DNA from: Mesorhizobium_K quangtriensis
GTDB taxonomy: Bacteria; Pseudomonadota; Alphaproteobacteria; Rhizobiales; Rhizobiaceae
Direction of reading: 5' to 3'
DNA: 64,000 bases
NCBI RefSeq assembly: GCF_040081925.1
Contig: NZ_JBEBMF010000003.1
Location: 124,001 to 188,000, forward strand
Both the position numbers and the translations under genes were made by a program. The notes under the pieces are model-generated. The model was not told where the DNA came from, did no database searches, and saw only the letters and a program-made list of their open reading frames with translations. Shown here piece after piece: positions 1-8,302 of this stretch (within the stretch, counting starts at the first letter, position 1; each line of letters begins with the position of its first letter).

Positions 1-462
1 GGTGGGGGTGGCAGCGACGGCGGCAGTGACAACACAAGCTGCCCCAAGGGCAAGGTCTACGACAAGAAGTCGAAGAAATGCAAAGATGCCCAACGCGGCG
101 CGGTCGATGACGACAGCCTGTACGAATATGGGCGCCTGCTCGCCGAGCGGGGTCGCTACAACGAGGCTATCTCCATTCTTAGCCTTGCAGCCGACAAGAC
201 CGACCCGCGCATTCTGAACTATCTCGGCTATTCGCACCGCAAGGCCGGCCGCGTGGTCGTTGCCCTCGGCTACTACCATGAAGCGCTGAGGAACAATCCT
301 GACTACACGCTGGTGCGCGAATATCTCGGCGAGGCCTACCTACAGCAGGGCGACCTCAAGTCGGCGCGCGGGCAACTTGCCGAGATCGAGAAGCGCTGCG
401 GCAAGGGCTGCCGCGAATATGTCCTTCTCGCCGACCAGATCGACGCCTACCTGAATGGCTGA
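1..462 (+). CDS. TPR-repeat protein, C-terminal part (5' end outside window)
   Basis: The frame is open from base 1 to the TGA at 460-462 and gives 153 residues without an obvious start, so the gene begins upstream of the window. The visible part opens with a Gly/Ser/Asp-rich linker, then a short segment with two cysteines (CPKGKVYDKKSKKC). It ends in helices of tetratricopeptide type with the pattern LNYLGYSHRKAGRVVVALGYY and YLGEAYLQQGDLKSARGQL. Two further cysteines lie near the C-terminus. TPR proteins are protein-binding scaffolds; no enzymatic domain is visible. Export is possible from the linker and cysteine-pair style but cannot be shown without the N-terminus. Confidence 0.8.
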   Translation, partial: GGGGSDGGSDNTSCPKGKVYDKKSKKCKDAQRGAVDDDSLYEYGRLLAERGRYNEAISILSLAADKTDPRILNYLGYSHRKAGRVVVALGYYHEALRNNPDYTLVREYLGEAYLQQGDLKSARGQLAEIEKRCGKGCREYVLLADQIDAYLNG

Positions 463-475
463 ACGCCTCAAACGA

Positions 476-499
476 AAGGGGCTGCCGAAGCAGCCCCTT
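476..499. terminator. Hairpin between convergent genes
   Basis: Perfect 8-bp stem GGGGCTGC / GCAGCCCC around a CGAA loop, flanked by AA and TT. It lies between the stop of the TPR gene and the stop of the convergent CsbD gene and can serve both. The T-run is short. Confidence 0.65.
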
Positions 500-519
500 G
501 AATTTGCAGTGAGCTCGGG

Positions 520-720
520 TCAGTGGACCCGGCCATACCAATCATCGACGTCGCGGCGTACGCGATCCTTCTCGATGCCATAGCGTTCCTGAATTTTGCC
601 CTCAAGCTGGTCGCGTTTGCCAGCGATCTGGTCGAGATCGTCATCAGTGAGCTTGCCCCACTGTTCCTTGACCTTGCCCTTGAACTGTTTCCAGTTTCCT
701 TCGACGCGGTTCCAATCCAT
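520..720 (-). CDS. CsbD family stress-response protein
   Basis: A 66-residue soluble, highly charged protein beginning MDWNRVEGNWKQFKGKVKEQWG, the signature of the CsbD family (YjbJ in E. coli). These proteins accumulate in stationary phase or under general stress; their molecular role is unknown. The length matches the family and the whole chain fits its helical pattern, with repeated GK and DD motifs (GKLTDDDLDQIAGKRDQLEGK). It is single-gene and converges on the TPR gene. The 126-bp gap upstream up to the sugar dehydrogenase presumably holds its promoter. Confidence 0.9.
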   Translation of the reverse strand: MDWNRVEGNWKQFKGKVKEQWGKLTDDDLDQIAGKRDQLEGKIQERYGIEKDRVRRDVDDWYGRVH

Positions 721-846
721 TTTCTTCTCCTTTTTGTCATCACGAGGCTGCCAGTCGGGGCACCTCAGATATCGCCGTCGCGGCGACTGTGAGGAGAATG
801 TGCCGGCGTCGCAAAGGTTCCATTCCCGACCGACTTGGAAGGCGCC

Positions 847-1983
847 TCAGTCGGCGCGACTGAGCCGTATGATCTGGCCATTGCGTGCGTCGGTCAGCAG
901 CCAGATCGAGCCGTCCGGCGCTTCGGTCACGTCCCTGATCCTCCCGAACGCGCCGCCAAACAGGCGCTCCTCGCCCAGGATCGCGCCGTTCTCGTCGCGG
1001 TCCAGACGAGAGACGAATTGAGACTTCAGTGCGCCGACGAGCAGGTCGCCTTTCCATTCCGGGAACATGTCGCCCTTATAGACAGTAAGGCCGGACGGCG
1101 CGATTGAGGGGTCCCAGTAAAAGAGGGGTTGCTCATAGCCCGGCGCCTCGGTACCAACGCCGATCTTCTTGTTGCCATAGGTGACGCCGTAGCTGATGAC
1201 GGGCCAGCCGTAATTCCTGCCGGCCTGCGCGTGGTTGACCTCGTCGCCGCCCTTGTCGCCGTGTTCGACCGTCAGCAGGCCGCCGAGAACAGGATCCCAG
1301 GCCGCGCCCTGCGGGTTGCGATGGCCCTTTGACCAGAGTTCCGGTAACTGGCCTGCGCCGTCGGGCGAGGGATTGTCGGCGGGTATGGAACCATCGATGT
1401 TGATACGGATCACGGCTCCGGCGTGATCCTGCCTGTCTTGCGCGCGGTTCCGCTCGCCCCGGTCGCCGGTGGTCACGAACAGCGTTCCGTCTGGCGCAAA
1501 GACAAGCCGTGAGCCGAAATGGCGGGTCACGCCGGTTTTCTTTGCCATCGAAAAGATGACGTCGACTTCTTCCAGCCGCGACTGCTCGCCGTCGCGCACG
1601 AGCGTTGCGCGCGCGACGGCGGTGCCCGCTCCGCCACGACCGGGTTCGGAAAAACTGAAGAAGACAAGGTTTGAGGTCGCGAAATCTGGCGCGGCAACGA
1701 TATCCAGAAGGCCGCCTTGGCCGCGCGCGGCCACTTCGGGCACACCGGCCACCGGGGTCGAGAGCTTGCCTCTCTGCGACAGGATGCGGATCTGCCCGGT
1801 CCGCTCCGTCAGAATGGCACTGCCGTCGGGAAGGAAATCCATCCCCCAGGGATTACGCAGCCCGTTGGCGATCACCTCTGCCTCGACCGGCACGGCGTCG
1901 GTCTGGAAGCTTTGTGCGAGGGCAGGCTGAACAAAAGCGAGAGAGGCGGCGAGGAGGGCTGAGGTGGATGCAACGATTTTCAT
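847..1983 (-). CDS. PQQ-dependent sugar dehydrogenase family protein (YliI/Asd-like)
   Basis: A 378-residue exported protein. Residues 1-23 are a signal peptide ending ALAQ. The rest is a six-bladed beta-propeller of the soluble glucose/aldose sugar dehydrogenase family. Typical motifs are LRNPWGMDFLPDG near the start, GHRNPQGAAWDP, and EHGDKGGDEVNH in the middle, which supplies PQQ and calcium contacts in characterised members. The expected activity is periplasmic oxidation of aldoses with PQQ. The substrate is not predictable, and some relatives bind no PQQ. The gene is monocistronic and divergent from greA. Confidence 0.88.
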   Translation of the reverse strand: MKIVASTSALLAASLAFVQPALAQSFQTDAVPVEAEVIANGLRNPWGMDFLPDGSAILTERTGQIRILSQRGKLSTPVAGVPEVAARGQGGLLDIVAAPDFATSNLVFFSFSEPGRGGAGTAVARATLVRDGEQSRLEEVDVIFSMAKKTGVTRHFGSRLVFAPDGTLFVTTGDRGERNRAQDRQDHAGAVIRINIDGSIPADNPSPDGAGQLPELWSKGHRNPQGAAWDPVLGGLLTVEHGDKGGDEVNHAQAGRNYGWPVISYGVTYGNKKIGVGTEAPGYEQPLFYWDPSIAPSGLTVYKGDMFPEWKGDLLVGALKSQFVSRLDRDENGAILGEERLFGGAFGRIRDVTEAPDGSIWLLTDARNGQIIRLSRAD

Positions 1984-2279
1984 GTTTCTGACTTAGGTCC
2001 GGGTTGGTTTCCCGCAACCATCGTCAAACGGACTCCGTGTTCAAACAGGTTCACGATCGGTTGAGCAGCGCTTCGAGCACGAAGAGGGGAAATGGCGGGA
2101 AATCGGTGTGTCAGCAAGGAAATGCGCTTTTTTTCGTGAAAAACGCCCAGAATTGTTATATTCATTGGGCTGAGGCGAAGTGGTTCCGTCAGTCAAAGCT
2201 GCCGGGCCGCTTTTATTTTTTGCCTCGCTTGCCCCTCAAACAACCCACAACGGGCAGGTGGAACGAAAGGTCGAGAGAA

Positions 2280-2753
2280 ATGAACAAGGTACCGATGACG
2301 GCGAAGGGCTTTGATACGCTCAAGGAGGAGCTTCGCTGGCGTCAGCAGGAAGAACGGCCGCGGATCATCGAAGCTATCTCCGAGGCGCGGGCGCATGGCG
2401 ACCTCTCTGAGAACGCGGAGTACCATGCCGCCAAGGAGCAGCAGAGCCTCAACGAAGGCCGCGTCAATGAACTCGAGGACTTTATCGCCCGTGCGGAAGT
2501 CATCGATGTTTCCAAGCTGTCCGGCGATAAGGTCAAGTTCGGCGCCACGGTCGTCCTCGTCGATGAGGATACCGAGGAAGAAAAGACCTACCAGATCGTC
2601 GGCGATCAGGAGGCCGACGTAAAGTCGGGCCGCATTTCGATCTCGTCCCCGATTGCGCGCGCGCTGATCGGCAAGGAAGTCGGCGACGCCATCGAGGTAA
2701 ACGCGCCGGGTGGCGCGCGCGGCTATGAGGTCGTTAAGGTTCGCTACATATAA
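2280..2753 (+). CDS. greA: Transcription elongation factor GreA
   Basis: A 157-residue protein, the standard GreA length. It has an N-terminal antiparallel coiled coil (about residues 1-75) and a C-terminal FKBP-like domain. The coiled-coil tip carries GDLSENAEY, whose acidic residues enter the RNA polymerase secondary channel and stimulate cleavage of backtracked RNA. I chose ATG 2280 because it gives the family N-terminus MNKVPMTAKGFDTLKEEL; longer in-frame starts read through promoter-like AT-rich DNA. The LPS-core glycosyltransferase gene follows at 79 bp, as in Sinorhizobium meliloti. Confidence 0.96.
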   Translation: MNKVPMTAKGFDTLKEELRWRQQEERPRIIEAISEARAHGDLSENAEYHAAKEQQSLNEGRVNELEDFIARAEVIDVSKLSGDKVKFGATVVLVDEDTEEEKTYQIVGDQEADVKSGRISISSPIARALIGKEVGDAIEVNAPGGARGYEVVKVRYI

Positions 2754-2831
2754 TCCGAAACGCCGGGGGAGCGTTTGGCCTCGTTTCCGGAGCGCTTTGT
2801 GGCAGGCGACCAACAATCCAGGGGGCTGGAT

Positions 2832-3869
2832 ATGTCTCGCATCGAGGTGGTCGCGCCGAACCTGAAGTTCAGGCTCTCGGGCGTGACGAGTACGATCATC
2901 CAGCTCGTTCCGGTACAGTCGCGGACTCTCGGTATCGCCACCCTGGGTCCCGGCCTGCCAGATGGACTGCCCAAGATGCGATGGTGGCAGGTGCCGAGCC
3001 TGCTTGGCAGGCCGGCCTCGGGCCGCAGGCGGATCTGGCATGCACGCCGTAACACCGAGATGGTGGCCGGGCTGGTGCTTCGCTCCGTCTTCCGGGCGCC
3101 GATGCACCTGCTGTTCACCTCGGCCGCCCAGCGCGAGCACAAGGCCTTCACCAAATGGCTGATCCGCCGGATGGAGGCGGTGATCGCGACCAGCGCAAGA
3201 TCGGGCTCCTATCTCGAGGTCCCGCATCAGGTGGTGATGCACGGCGTAGATCTGGACGTGTTCCATCCGCCGGCGTCAGCCGAGGATGATTTTGCCGCGT
3301 CGGGCTTGCCGGGACGTTTCGCGATCGGCTGCTTCGGACGCATCCGCGAGCAGAAGGGCACGGACCTGTTCGTCGATGCGATGATTGAGCTGCTGCCGCG
3401 CTATCCGGAGTGGACGGCAGTCGTAACGGGGCGTGTGACGTCTGAAAACCGGGCTTTCGCGGCGGCGTTGAAAGAGAGGGTCGAGGCCGCGGGCCTTTCC
3501 CACCGAATCCTGTTTCTTGGCGAAGTCCCGGACGTAAAGGTCTGGTTCCGCAGGGTTTCGCTCTATGTTGCGCCGTCCCGCAATGAGGGTTTCGGCCTGA
3601 CGCCGCTGGAGGCGATGGCCTCGCGGACGGCTGTCGTCGCCAGCGACGCTGGTGCCTATGCCGAGATGATCGTGCCCGGCGAGACAGGCGCGGTGGTTCC
3701 TGCCGGTGACGGCGAGCGTCTGACGACCGCGATCCAGTCCTATCTGGCTGATCCGGACCTGGCCGAAGCGCATGGCTTGAATGCGCTTGCCCATGTACGA
3801 AAAAACTTCCCGCTGGCGCGTGAGGCGGAGGCAATCGCGAAGGTCTACGGGAGGCTTTGGGCCGACTGA
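2832..3869 (+). CDS. lpsB: LPS core glycosyltransferase family 4 (LpsB/LpcC-like mannosyltransferase)
   Basis: A 345-residue GT-B fold glycosyltransferase. The C-terminal half shows the GT4 signatures FGRIREQKGTDLFVDAM and RNEGFGLTPLEAMASR with the donor-binding E-x7-E. From its position after greA it corresponds to S. meliloti LpsB / R. leguminosarum LpcC, which add a core sugar (mannose) to Kdo-lipid A at the cytoplasmic face of the inner membrane. ATG 2832 is preceded by AGGGGG at good spacing and gives the sensible N-terminus MSRIEVVAPN; a TTG at 2775 is in frame but less likely. The stop overlaps the next start (TGATG), suggesting translational coupling. Confidence 0.87.
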   Translation: MSRIEVVAPNLKFRLSGVTSTIIQLVPVQSRTLGIATLGPGLPDGLPKMRWWQVPSLLGRPASGRRRIWHARRNTEMVAGLVLRSVFRAPMHLLFTSAAQREHKAFTKWLIRRMEAVIATSARSGSYLEVPHQVVMHGVDLDVFHPPASAEDDFAASGLPGRFAIGCFGRIREQKGTDLFVDAMIELLPRYPEWTAVVTGRVTSENRAFAAALKERVEAAGLSHRILFLGEVPDVKVWFRRVSLYVAPSRNEGFGLTPLEAMASRTAVVASDAGAYAEMIVPGETGAVVPAGDGERLTTAIQSYLADPDLAEAHGLNALAHVRKNFPLAREAEAIAKVYGRLWAD

Positions 3870-4810
3870 TGATCGACACGCTGATCGTCGTCAAGGACAA
3901 CAGCTACGGCCTGACGCGTGACGCCGAACTGTTGGCGACGGCACTGGCGGAAGCCGGCATCGCCGCCGAGATCGCCGGCATCGCCGACCGCTCTCCGATG
4001 GACTGGCTTCTGCGCCGGAAGCGCGCGCGCCGGATCATTCACATCGAGCGCGTCTTTCCGCGCTGGACGAATGCCGGCGAGGCGAACATCCTCGTCCCCA
4101 ATCAGGAACGCTTTCCACACCGACATCTGCGCCGCTTGCGCGGCATAGACCTTATCCTCGCCAAGACGCGCGAAGCCGCCCGCTCCTTCGAGGGCAGAGG
4201 CGCGCCAGTCGACTATCTTGGCTTCACCTCGGAAGATCGGCTTGACTCAGCTGTGCAGAGGGACTGGGGCAGGGTGCTCCACCTCGCCGGGGGCAGCACC
4301 CTGAAGGGCACCGAAGATGTTCTCGCGCTTTGGGAACGTCACCCCGAGTGGCCGGAACTCCTGCTCGTCCAGAAACGAGAAAATGCGCCCGCCAACGTGC
4401 CGACCAATGTGCGCCTGATCGACGGCTATATGAGCGACGCGGAATTGCGCCGCCTGCAGAACGAATGCGGCATCCACCTGTGCCCGTCGCGTTCCGAAGG
4501 CTGGGGTCACAACATCGTCGAGGGCCTGTCATGCGGCGCGCTCGTGATCGCGACCGACGCGCCGCCGATGAACGAGCACGTGAGCGCCGAATTCGGCCTG
4601 CTGGTCGCTGCCAACCGCCAGGAACCGCGCCATCTCGGCACGAATTATTATGTCGATGTGTCGGTGCTTGAGCGGGCGATAGGCTCGGCCATCGCCATGC
4701 CGCAGGAGCATAAGGTAGCGAGGGGCGCACTGGCGCGCGACCGGTTCGTTGCCATCGACCGAGATTTTAGCGCAGCCGTCAGGCGGCTGCTGGGCAGCCA
4801 GTCAGCCTGA
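3869..4810 (+). CDS. Glycosyltransferase, LPS-core region (GT4-like)
   Basis: A 313-residue predicted cytoplasmic glycosyltransferase. The N-terminus MIDTLIVVKDNSYGLTRDAE and the C-terminal motif CPSRSEGWGHNIVEGLSCG with following ATDAPPMNE fit a GT-B enzyme with the conserved acidic donor-binding segment. The start ATG overlaps the lpsB stop by one base, so the two are almost certainly one operon. By position it may be the counterpart of an lps gene (lpsE-type) in Sinorhizobium, but there those genes lie on the opposite strand, so I give no symbol. It converges with the lrp-linked glycosyltransferase, with 2 bp between the stops. Confidence 0.82.
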   Translation: MIDTLIVVKDNSYGLTRDAELLATALAEAGIAAEIAGIADRSPMDWLLRRKRARRIIHIERVFPRWTNAGEANILVPNQERFPHRHLRRLRGIDLILAKTREAARSFEGRGAPVDYLGFTSEDRLDSAVQRDWGRVLHLAGGSTLKGTEDVLALWERHPEWPELLLVQKRENAPANVPTNVRLIDGYMSDAELRRLQNECGIHLCPSRSEGWGHNIVEGLSCGALVIATDAPPMNEHVSAEFGLLVAANRQEPRHLGTNYYVDVSVLERAIGSAIAMPQEHKVARGALARDRFVAIDRDFSAAVRRLLGSQSA

Positions 4811-4812
4811 AC

Positions 4813-5598
4813 CTAAACGCTACGGTCGGCTCCGAGTGAAGCGCGGTACGCCTTGGCCTCGGTCAGGAACGTATAGACCATCATCATCATGGCGTAGATG
4901 AAACCTGGCCGGCCGCAGAGAAAATACCGTTTCAGCAGATAGAACTTGACGAAGGTATAGGGCGGCGAAAGGACCAGGCGCACGCCGGACGCCTGTCGGT
5001 GCGCGGATTTCTCGGTTGAATATCGATCGGCGCGCGCGAGGTCGTCCTCGATGCTCATCTCGCGCCTGTGGAGCACCAGGCCGCGCCGGATCGTCGCCGT
5101 CGCGCCGTCGACCAGAAAGGATTCGTGCACGGTTCTGTCCTCATCGACGCGAGCCTTGCCGGCGCGCATCAGGCGCAGCATGCGGTTGTGTGCAACCCAG
5201 CGATGGGCGAAGCCGTACCCCGCCAGCCAGTCGCGGCGGCGAATGTACCACGCGCTGACATGCGGATCGTCGGCCGCGACGGTGGCGGCAATGGCCTGCT
5301 TCAGCTCGTCGTCGACCTGCTCGTCCGCATCGACGACGAGTAGCCACGGTCGTGTCGCCTGATCGAGCGCAAGCTGCTTCTGCGGCCCATAGCCAAGCCA
5401 GTCCTGGTGCAGTAAGCGGATCGGGAAGCCTTCGGCCCAATATCGCTCGATGATCTCCAGCGTGCCGTCCGTCGAGCCGGAGTCAACGATGACGATCTCC
5501 GAGCAGAAGTCCACGCCCTCCAGGCATGCGCCGATCAGGTCCTCCTCGTTCTTGCAGATGATCGCGGCCGTGATCGGGCTGCCGAAGCGGGCGGTCAT
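4813..5598 (-). CDS. Glycosyltransferase family 2, WaaE/LgtF/KdtX-like (LpsC-like)
   Basis: A 261-residue GT-A enzyme. The N-terminus ITAAIICKNEEDLIGACLEG, then IVIVDSGSTDGT and LLVVDADEQVDDEL supply the nucleotide-sugar-binding loop and DXD-like site. The motif WLGYGPQKQLALD and the order of motifs match the LPS core beta-glucosyltransferase family WaaE/LgtF. A hydrophobic C-terminal helix rich in Met (FIYAMMMMVYTFL) suggests membrane association. The start ATG at 5598 overlaps the lrp stop (ATGA), so it is translationally coupled to lrp, as lpsC is in the lrp3-lps operon of S. meliloti. Confidence 0.87.
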   Translation of the reverse strand: MTARFGSPITAAIICKNEEDLIGACLEGVDFCSEIVIVDSGSTDGTLEIIERYWAEGFPIRLLHQDWLGYGPQKQLALDQATRPWLLVVDADEQVDDELKQAIAATVAADDPHVSAWYIRRRDWLAGYGFAHRWVAHNRMLRLMRAGKARVDEDRTVHESFLVDGATATIRRGLVLHRREMSIEDDLARADRYSTEKSAHRQASGVRLVLSPPYTFVKFYLLKRYFLCGRPGFIYAMMMMVYTFLTEAKAYRASLGADRSV

Positions 5599-6080
5599 CC
5601 GGCAGACTCGCCGATCGCCACCAGCCCCTCGTCCTTTACCTGACGGATCGTCAGCGCAGTGCGTACCGTGTCGACGTTGGGCGAAGAGGTCAGTTCCTCG
5701 ATGACGAAATTCTGGAAGGTCGCCAGGTCGCTCGCCACGCAATGCAGCATGAAGTCGGAGTCCCCGGACACCATCCATGCCGAGCGCACGATCGGCCAGT
5801 TCCGCGTCTTGTCCGCAAATGTCTTGAGCTCGGCTTCCGACTGGTGCCGCAGGCCGATGAGGCAGAAGGCCACCACGTCGAAGCCTAGCGCGGGAGCATT
5901 CAGCATGGCGCGGTAGCCGCGGATGATGCCGGTTTCTTCCAGCCGTTTCATGCGCCGCAGGCAGGGCGGTGCCGAGATGCCGACTCGGCTGGACAGCTCG
6001 ACGTTAGTGATGCGGCCCTCCCGCTGCAACTCTCGTAGGATCTTCCAGTCTATGGCGTCTAGATCGGCCTTGATGGGCAT
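5595..6080 (-). CDS. lrp: Lrp/AsnC family transcriptional regulator
   Basis: A 161-residue protein with an N-terminal winged helix-turn-helix (LDAIDWKILRELQREGRITNVELS, then RVGISAPPCLRRMKRLEE) and a C-terminal RAM ligand-binding domain ending around TALTIRQVKDEGLV. Lrp-family proteins bind amino acids and form octamers or hexadecamers on DNA. It is the upstream gene of a coupled pair with a GT2 LPS-core enzyme. In S. meliloti the corresponding lrp3-lps operon is activated by LsrB, whose likely homologue lies at 8303-9199. Confidence 0.92.
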   Translation of the reverse strand: MPIKADLDAIDWKILRELQREGRITNVELSSRVGISAPPCLRRMKRLEETGIIRGYRAMLNAPALGFDVVAFCLIGLRHQSEAELKTFADKTRNWPIVRSAWMVSGDSDFMLHCVASDLATFQNFVIEELTSSPNVDTVRTALTIRQVKDEGLVAIGESAG

Positions 6081-6104
6081 TGGCAGCTTTCTGCGCAAGA
6101 ATCT

Positions 6105-6132
6105 GTCGCGGTTGTAACCAAAAAACCGCGAC
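6105..6132. promoter_or_regulatory. Dyad in the 79-bp gap upstream of lrp
   Basis: Perfect 9-bp inverted repeat GTCGCGGTT / AACCGCGAC separated by 10 AT-rich bases. It lies between the stop of the upstream glycosyltransferase and the lrp start. No T-run follows on the minus strand, so it is either a regulatory dyad or an imperfect terminator. Confidence 0.4.
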
Positions 6133-6159
6133 CTGTCTGCGTCGAGTCCGGCCGCATTT

Positions 6160-6969
6160 CTAGGCGTCCCACCAACCTTTGAGCCTTGCCTTGGCCAGCG
6201 CGAGCTTTGTTGCGTCCCCGCCCGCAAGAGCCGATGCGTATCGAAAGGCCCCATGCAGCAGCTTGAGCCAGCGGCTGCGGGCCAGGCCATGCTTCCGGTT
6301 CGTGTAGAACTGCGCTTTCGCGTAGTGGTATTCCTTGAAGGCGCTGGTGTTCTGGTCCGTCCCGCTCGACTGGCCTTCCATATGCGTCGCGACCGCGTCG
6401 TGGATGTGGCGGATCGTATAGCCCGCGTTGATGATCCGGGCGCTGAGATCGACATCCTCGAAATAGAGGAAGATATTTTCATCAAAGCCGCCGAGCTTTC
6501 GGAAGACATCGGTTCGTATTGCGAGCGCCGCGCCAATCCCCATCGGGATTTCGGCGTCTTGCCGAGGCGGTTCGTCAAGCCAATGGTCCCTCGAGACGAA
6601 CCGGTTGCGCTTGTTGAAAAACTGTTTGCCGGCCGCATCGACAAGGCGCGGGTTGAACGCTGCAGCATCCGCATAGCGTTCGAATGCGTCTGCAAGGCGG
6701 TCGAGCGTGTCGGGCCGAAGCCTCGCGTCCGGATTGAGGAACAGGAGCTTGTCGTGCTTGGCTAGCGCCGCTCCTCGATTACAGGCCGTTCCGAAGCCGA
6801 GATTTTCGGCCAGCGCGAGTACCTCTGCGCCAAGCGCGCGGGCAATTTCGACCGAGTCGTCGCGGCTGGCATTGTCAACCACGATGACCTGATGGCCCGG
6901 CGGGATGGAGCGTGTCGCGTCTCCGATGACTTCGGCGCTGTTGTAGGTGACGAGAACGATGGAGAACAA
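6160..6969 (-). CDS. Glycosyltransferase family 2 (rhamnosyltransferase-like)
   Basis: A 269-residue GT-A fold protein. Visible motifs are FSIVLVTYNSAEVIG (strand 1 and donor loop), VIVVDNASRDDSVEIA, ENLGFGTACNRGAA, and FLNPDARL as the metal-binding DXD-like site. GGFDENIFLYFEDVDLSARI is typical of the WbbL/rhamnosyltransferase branch and contributes the catalytic base. A role in LPS or surface polysaccharide assembly follows from the neighbourhood (lpsB, lpsC-like, lrp). It lies upstream of lrp on the same strand, 79 bp apart, and is divergent from trxB. Confidence 0.85.
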   Translation of the reverse strand: MFSIVLVTYNSAEVIGDATRSIPPGHQVIVVDNASRDDSVEIARALGAEVLALAENLGFGTACNRGAALAKHDKLLFLNPDARLRPDTLDRLADAFERYADAAAFNPRLVDAAGKQFFNKRNRFVSRDHWLDEPPRQDAEIPMGIGAALAIRTDVFRKLGGFDENIFLYFEDVDLSARIINAGYTIRHIHDAVATHMEGQSSGTDQNTSAFKEYHYAKAQFYTNRKHGLARSRWLKLLHGAFRYASALAGGDATKLALAKARLKGWWDA

Positions 6970-7273
6970 TCACGCACCTTTGCCAAATGCGGTCCGAGCC
7001 TGATAACTTGCCTTGCGTCAGCGCATTCTCGCTGCCATCGTTCGACTTTCGATTGTGCAAGGGTGTGCTTTGCAGTTGCTCTAACGACCGACGTCGTTCC
7101 CCGCAATCGCCTTCCTGATCAAAGGAGAACGCCGAACGGCCGGGGAAGGGCGGACCCCTACGTTTCCGGGGATGGAGGGGATCGGCGCTTGCTGCACCGG
7201 GCTGCACCACCTACATTCCAGCCACTTCCGCGACACAGCGCGGAAACCGACTCCATGCATTGGAAACCGTTCC
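6970..7273. other. 304-bp divergent intergenic region (glycosyltransferase / trxB)
   Basis: No gene is seen here. It must hold the promoters of the glycosyltransferase (minus) and trxB (plus). The octamer TTGTGCAA at 7053-7060, followed by GGGTGTGCTTTGCA, is the reverse complement of TTGCACAA found upstream of the AbcR-like sRNA at 9247-9254, so it may be a site for the local LysR regulator. I could not assign a confident -35/-10 pair. Confidence 0.4.
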
Positions 7274-8248
7274 ATGACCGTCAAGCACGCGCCAGTTCTC
7301 ATCATCGGCTCCGGCCCGGCCGGCTATACGGCCGCCATTTATGCCGCGCGCGCCATGCTAAAACCGTTGCTCGTCTCCGGCCTGCAACAGGGCGGACAAC
7401 TGATGATCACGACGGACGTCGAGAACTATCCCGGCTTCGCTGAGCCCATCCAGGGCCCATGGCTGATGGAGCAGATGCGCCAGCAGGCCGAGCATGTCGG
7501 CACCGAGATGATCCACGACCTCATCACTGAGGTGAACCTCGACGTGCGGCCGTTCCGCGCCAAGGGGGATTCGGGCACGGAATACACCGCCGATGCGCTT
7601 ATCATCGCCACCGGCGCGCAGGCCAAGTGGCTGGGCATCCCGAGCGAACGCATCTATCAGGGCTTCGGCGTCTCCGCCTGCGCCACCTGCGACGGTTTCT
7701 TCTACCGCAACAAGGACGTGGCTGTGATCGGCGGCGGCAATTCGGCGGTCGAGGAGGCGTTGTATCTGTCCAACATCGCGAAAAGCGTGACCGTCATCCA
7801 TCGTCGCGACGAGTTCCGCGCCGAGCGCATCCTGCGTGAGCGCCTGTTCCAGAAGGATAACGTCAAGGTCATCTGGGACACCGCGGTCGACGAGATCACG
7901 GGAACGCCTGGCAAGGCGCCGCTGCCGCCTTCCGCCAGCGGTCTGGTGCTGCGCAACGTGCGCACGGGCGCGACCACGCAACTGCCGATCGACGGTGTTT
8001 TCGTTGCGATCGGCCATGCGCCGGCGGTCGAGCTTTTTGTCGGAAAGTTGAAGCAGAAGCCCAACGGATACCTGTGGACAGAGCCGGGTTCGACCCGTAC
8101 TGACGTGCCCGGTGTGTTTGCGGCAGGCGACGTGGCGGACGATGTCTACCGGCAGGCAGTGACGGCGGCGGGCCTTGGCTGCATGGCCGCGCTGGAGGCG
8201 GAAAAGTATCTTGCTGGCCTGGAAGCGCATCGCGAGGCCGCCGAATAA
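7274..8248 (+). CDS. trxB: Thioredoxin-disulfide reductase
   Basis: A 324-residue flavoprotein that transfers electrons from NADPH through FAD and a redox disulfide to thioredoxin in the cytoplasm. Motifs in order: FAD-binding GSGPAGYTAAIYAARA at residues 12-27, redox-active CATC in VSACATCDGFFYRNKDVAV, NADPH-binding GGGNSAVEEALY, HRRDEFRA for the 2'-phosphate, and C-terminal FAD-binding GVFAAGDVADDVYRQAVTAAG. ATG 7274 gives the family N-terminus; in-frame sequence further upstream is not conserved in character. The LysR gene follows 54 bp downstream, as in other Rhizobiales. Confidence 0.96.
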   Translation: MTVKHAPVLIIGSGPAGYTAAIYAARAMLKPLLVSGLQQGGQLMITTDVENYPGFAEPIQGPWLMEQMRQQAEHVGTEMIHDLITEVNLDVRPFRAKGDSGTEYTADALIIATGAQAKWLGIPSERIYQGFGVSACATCDGFFYRNKDVAVIGGGNSAVEEALYLSNIAKSVTVIHRRDEFRAERILRERLFQKDNVKVIWDTAVDEITGTPGKAPLPPSASGLVLRNVRTGATTQLPIDGVFVAIGHAPAVELFVGKLKQKPNGYLWTEPGSTRTDVPGVFAAGDVADDVYRQAVTAAGLGCMAALEAEKYLAGLEAHREAAE

Positions 8249-8302
8249 AGGCCAAACAAGCATGCCAGACCGGCGCGATAAGCCGGCTGGCGAGGGGAAG
8301 TC

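Noticed and set aside
2193..3266. Minus-strand frame across greA and the lpsB start
   Set aside because: It is a shadow of two clear plus-strand genes and its product has no recognisable domain.
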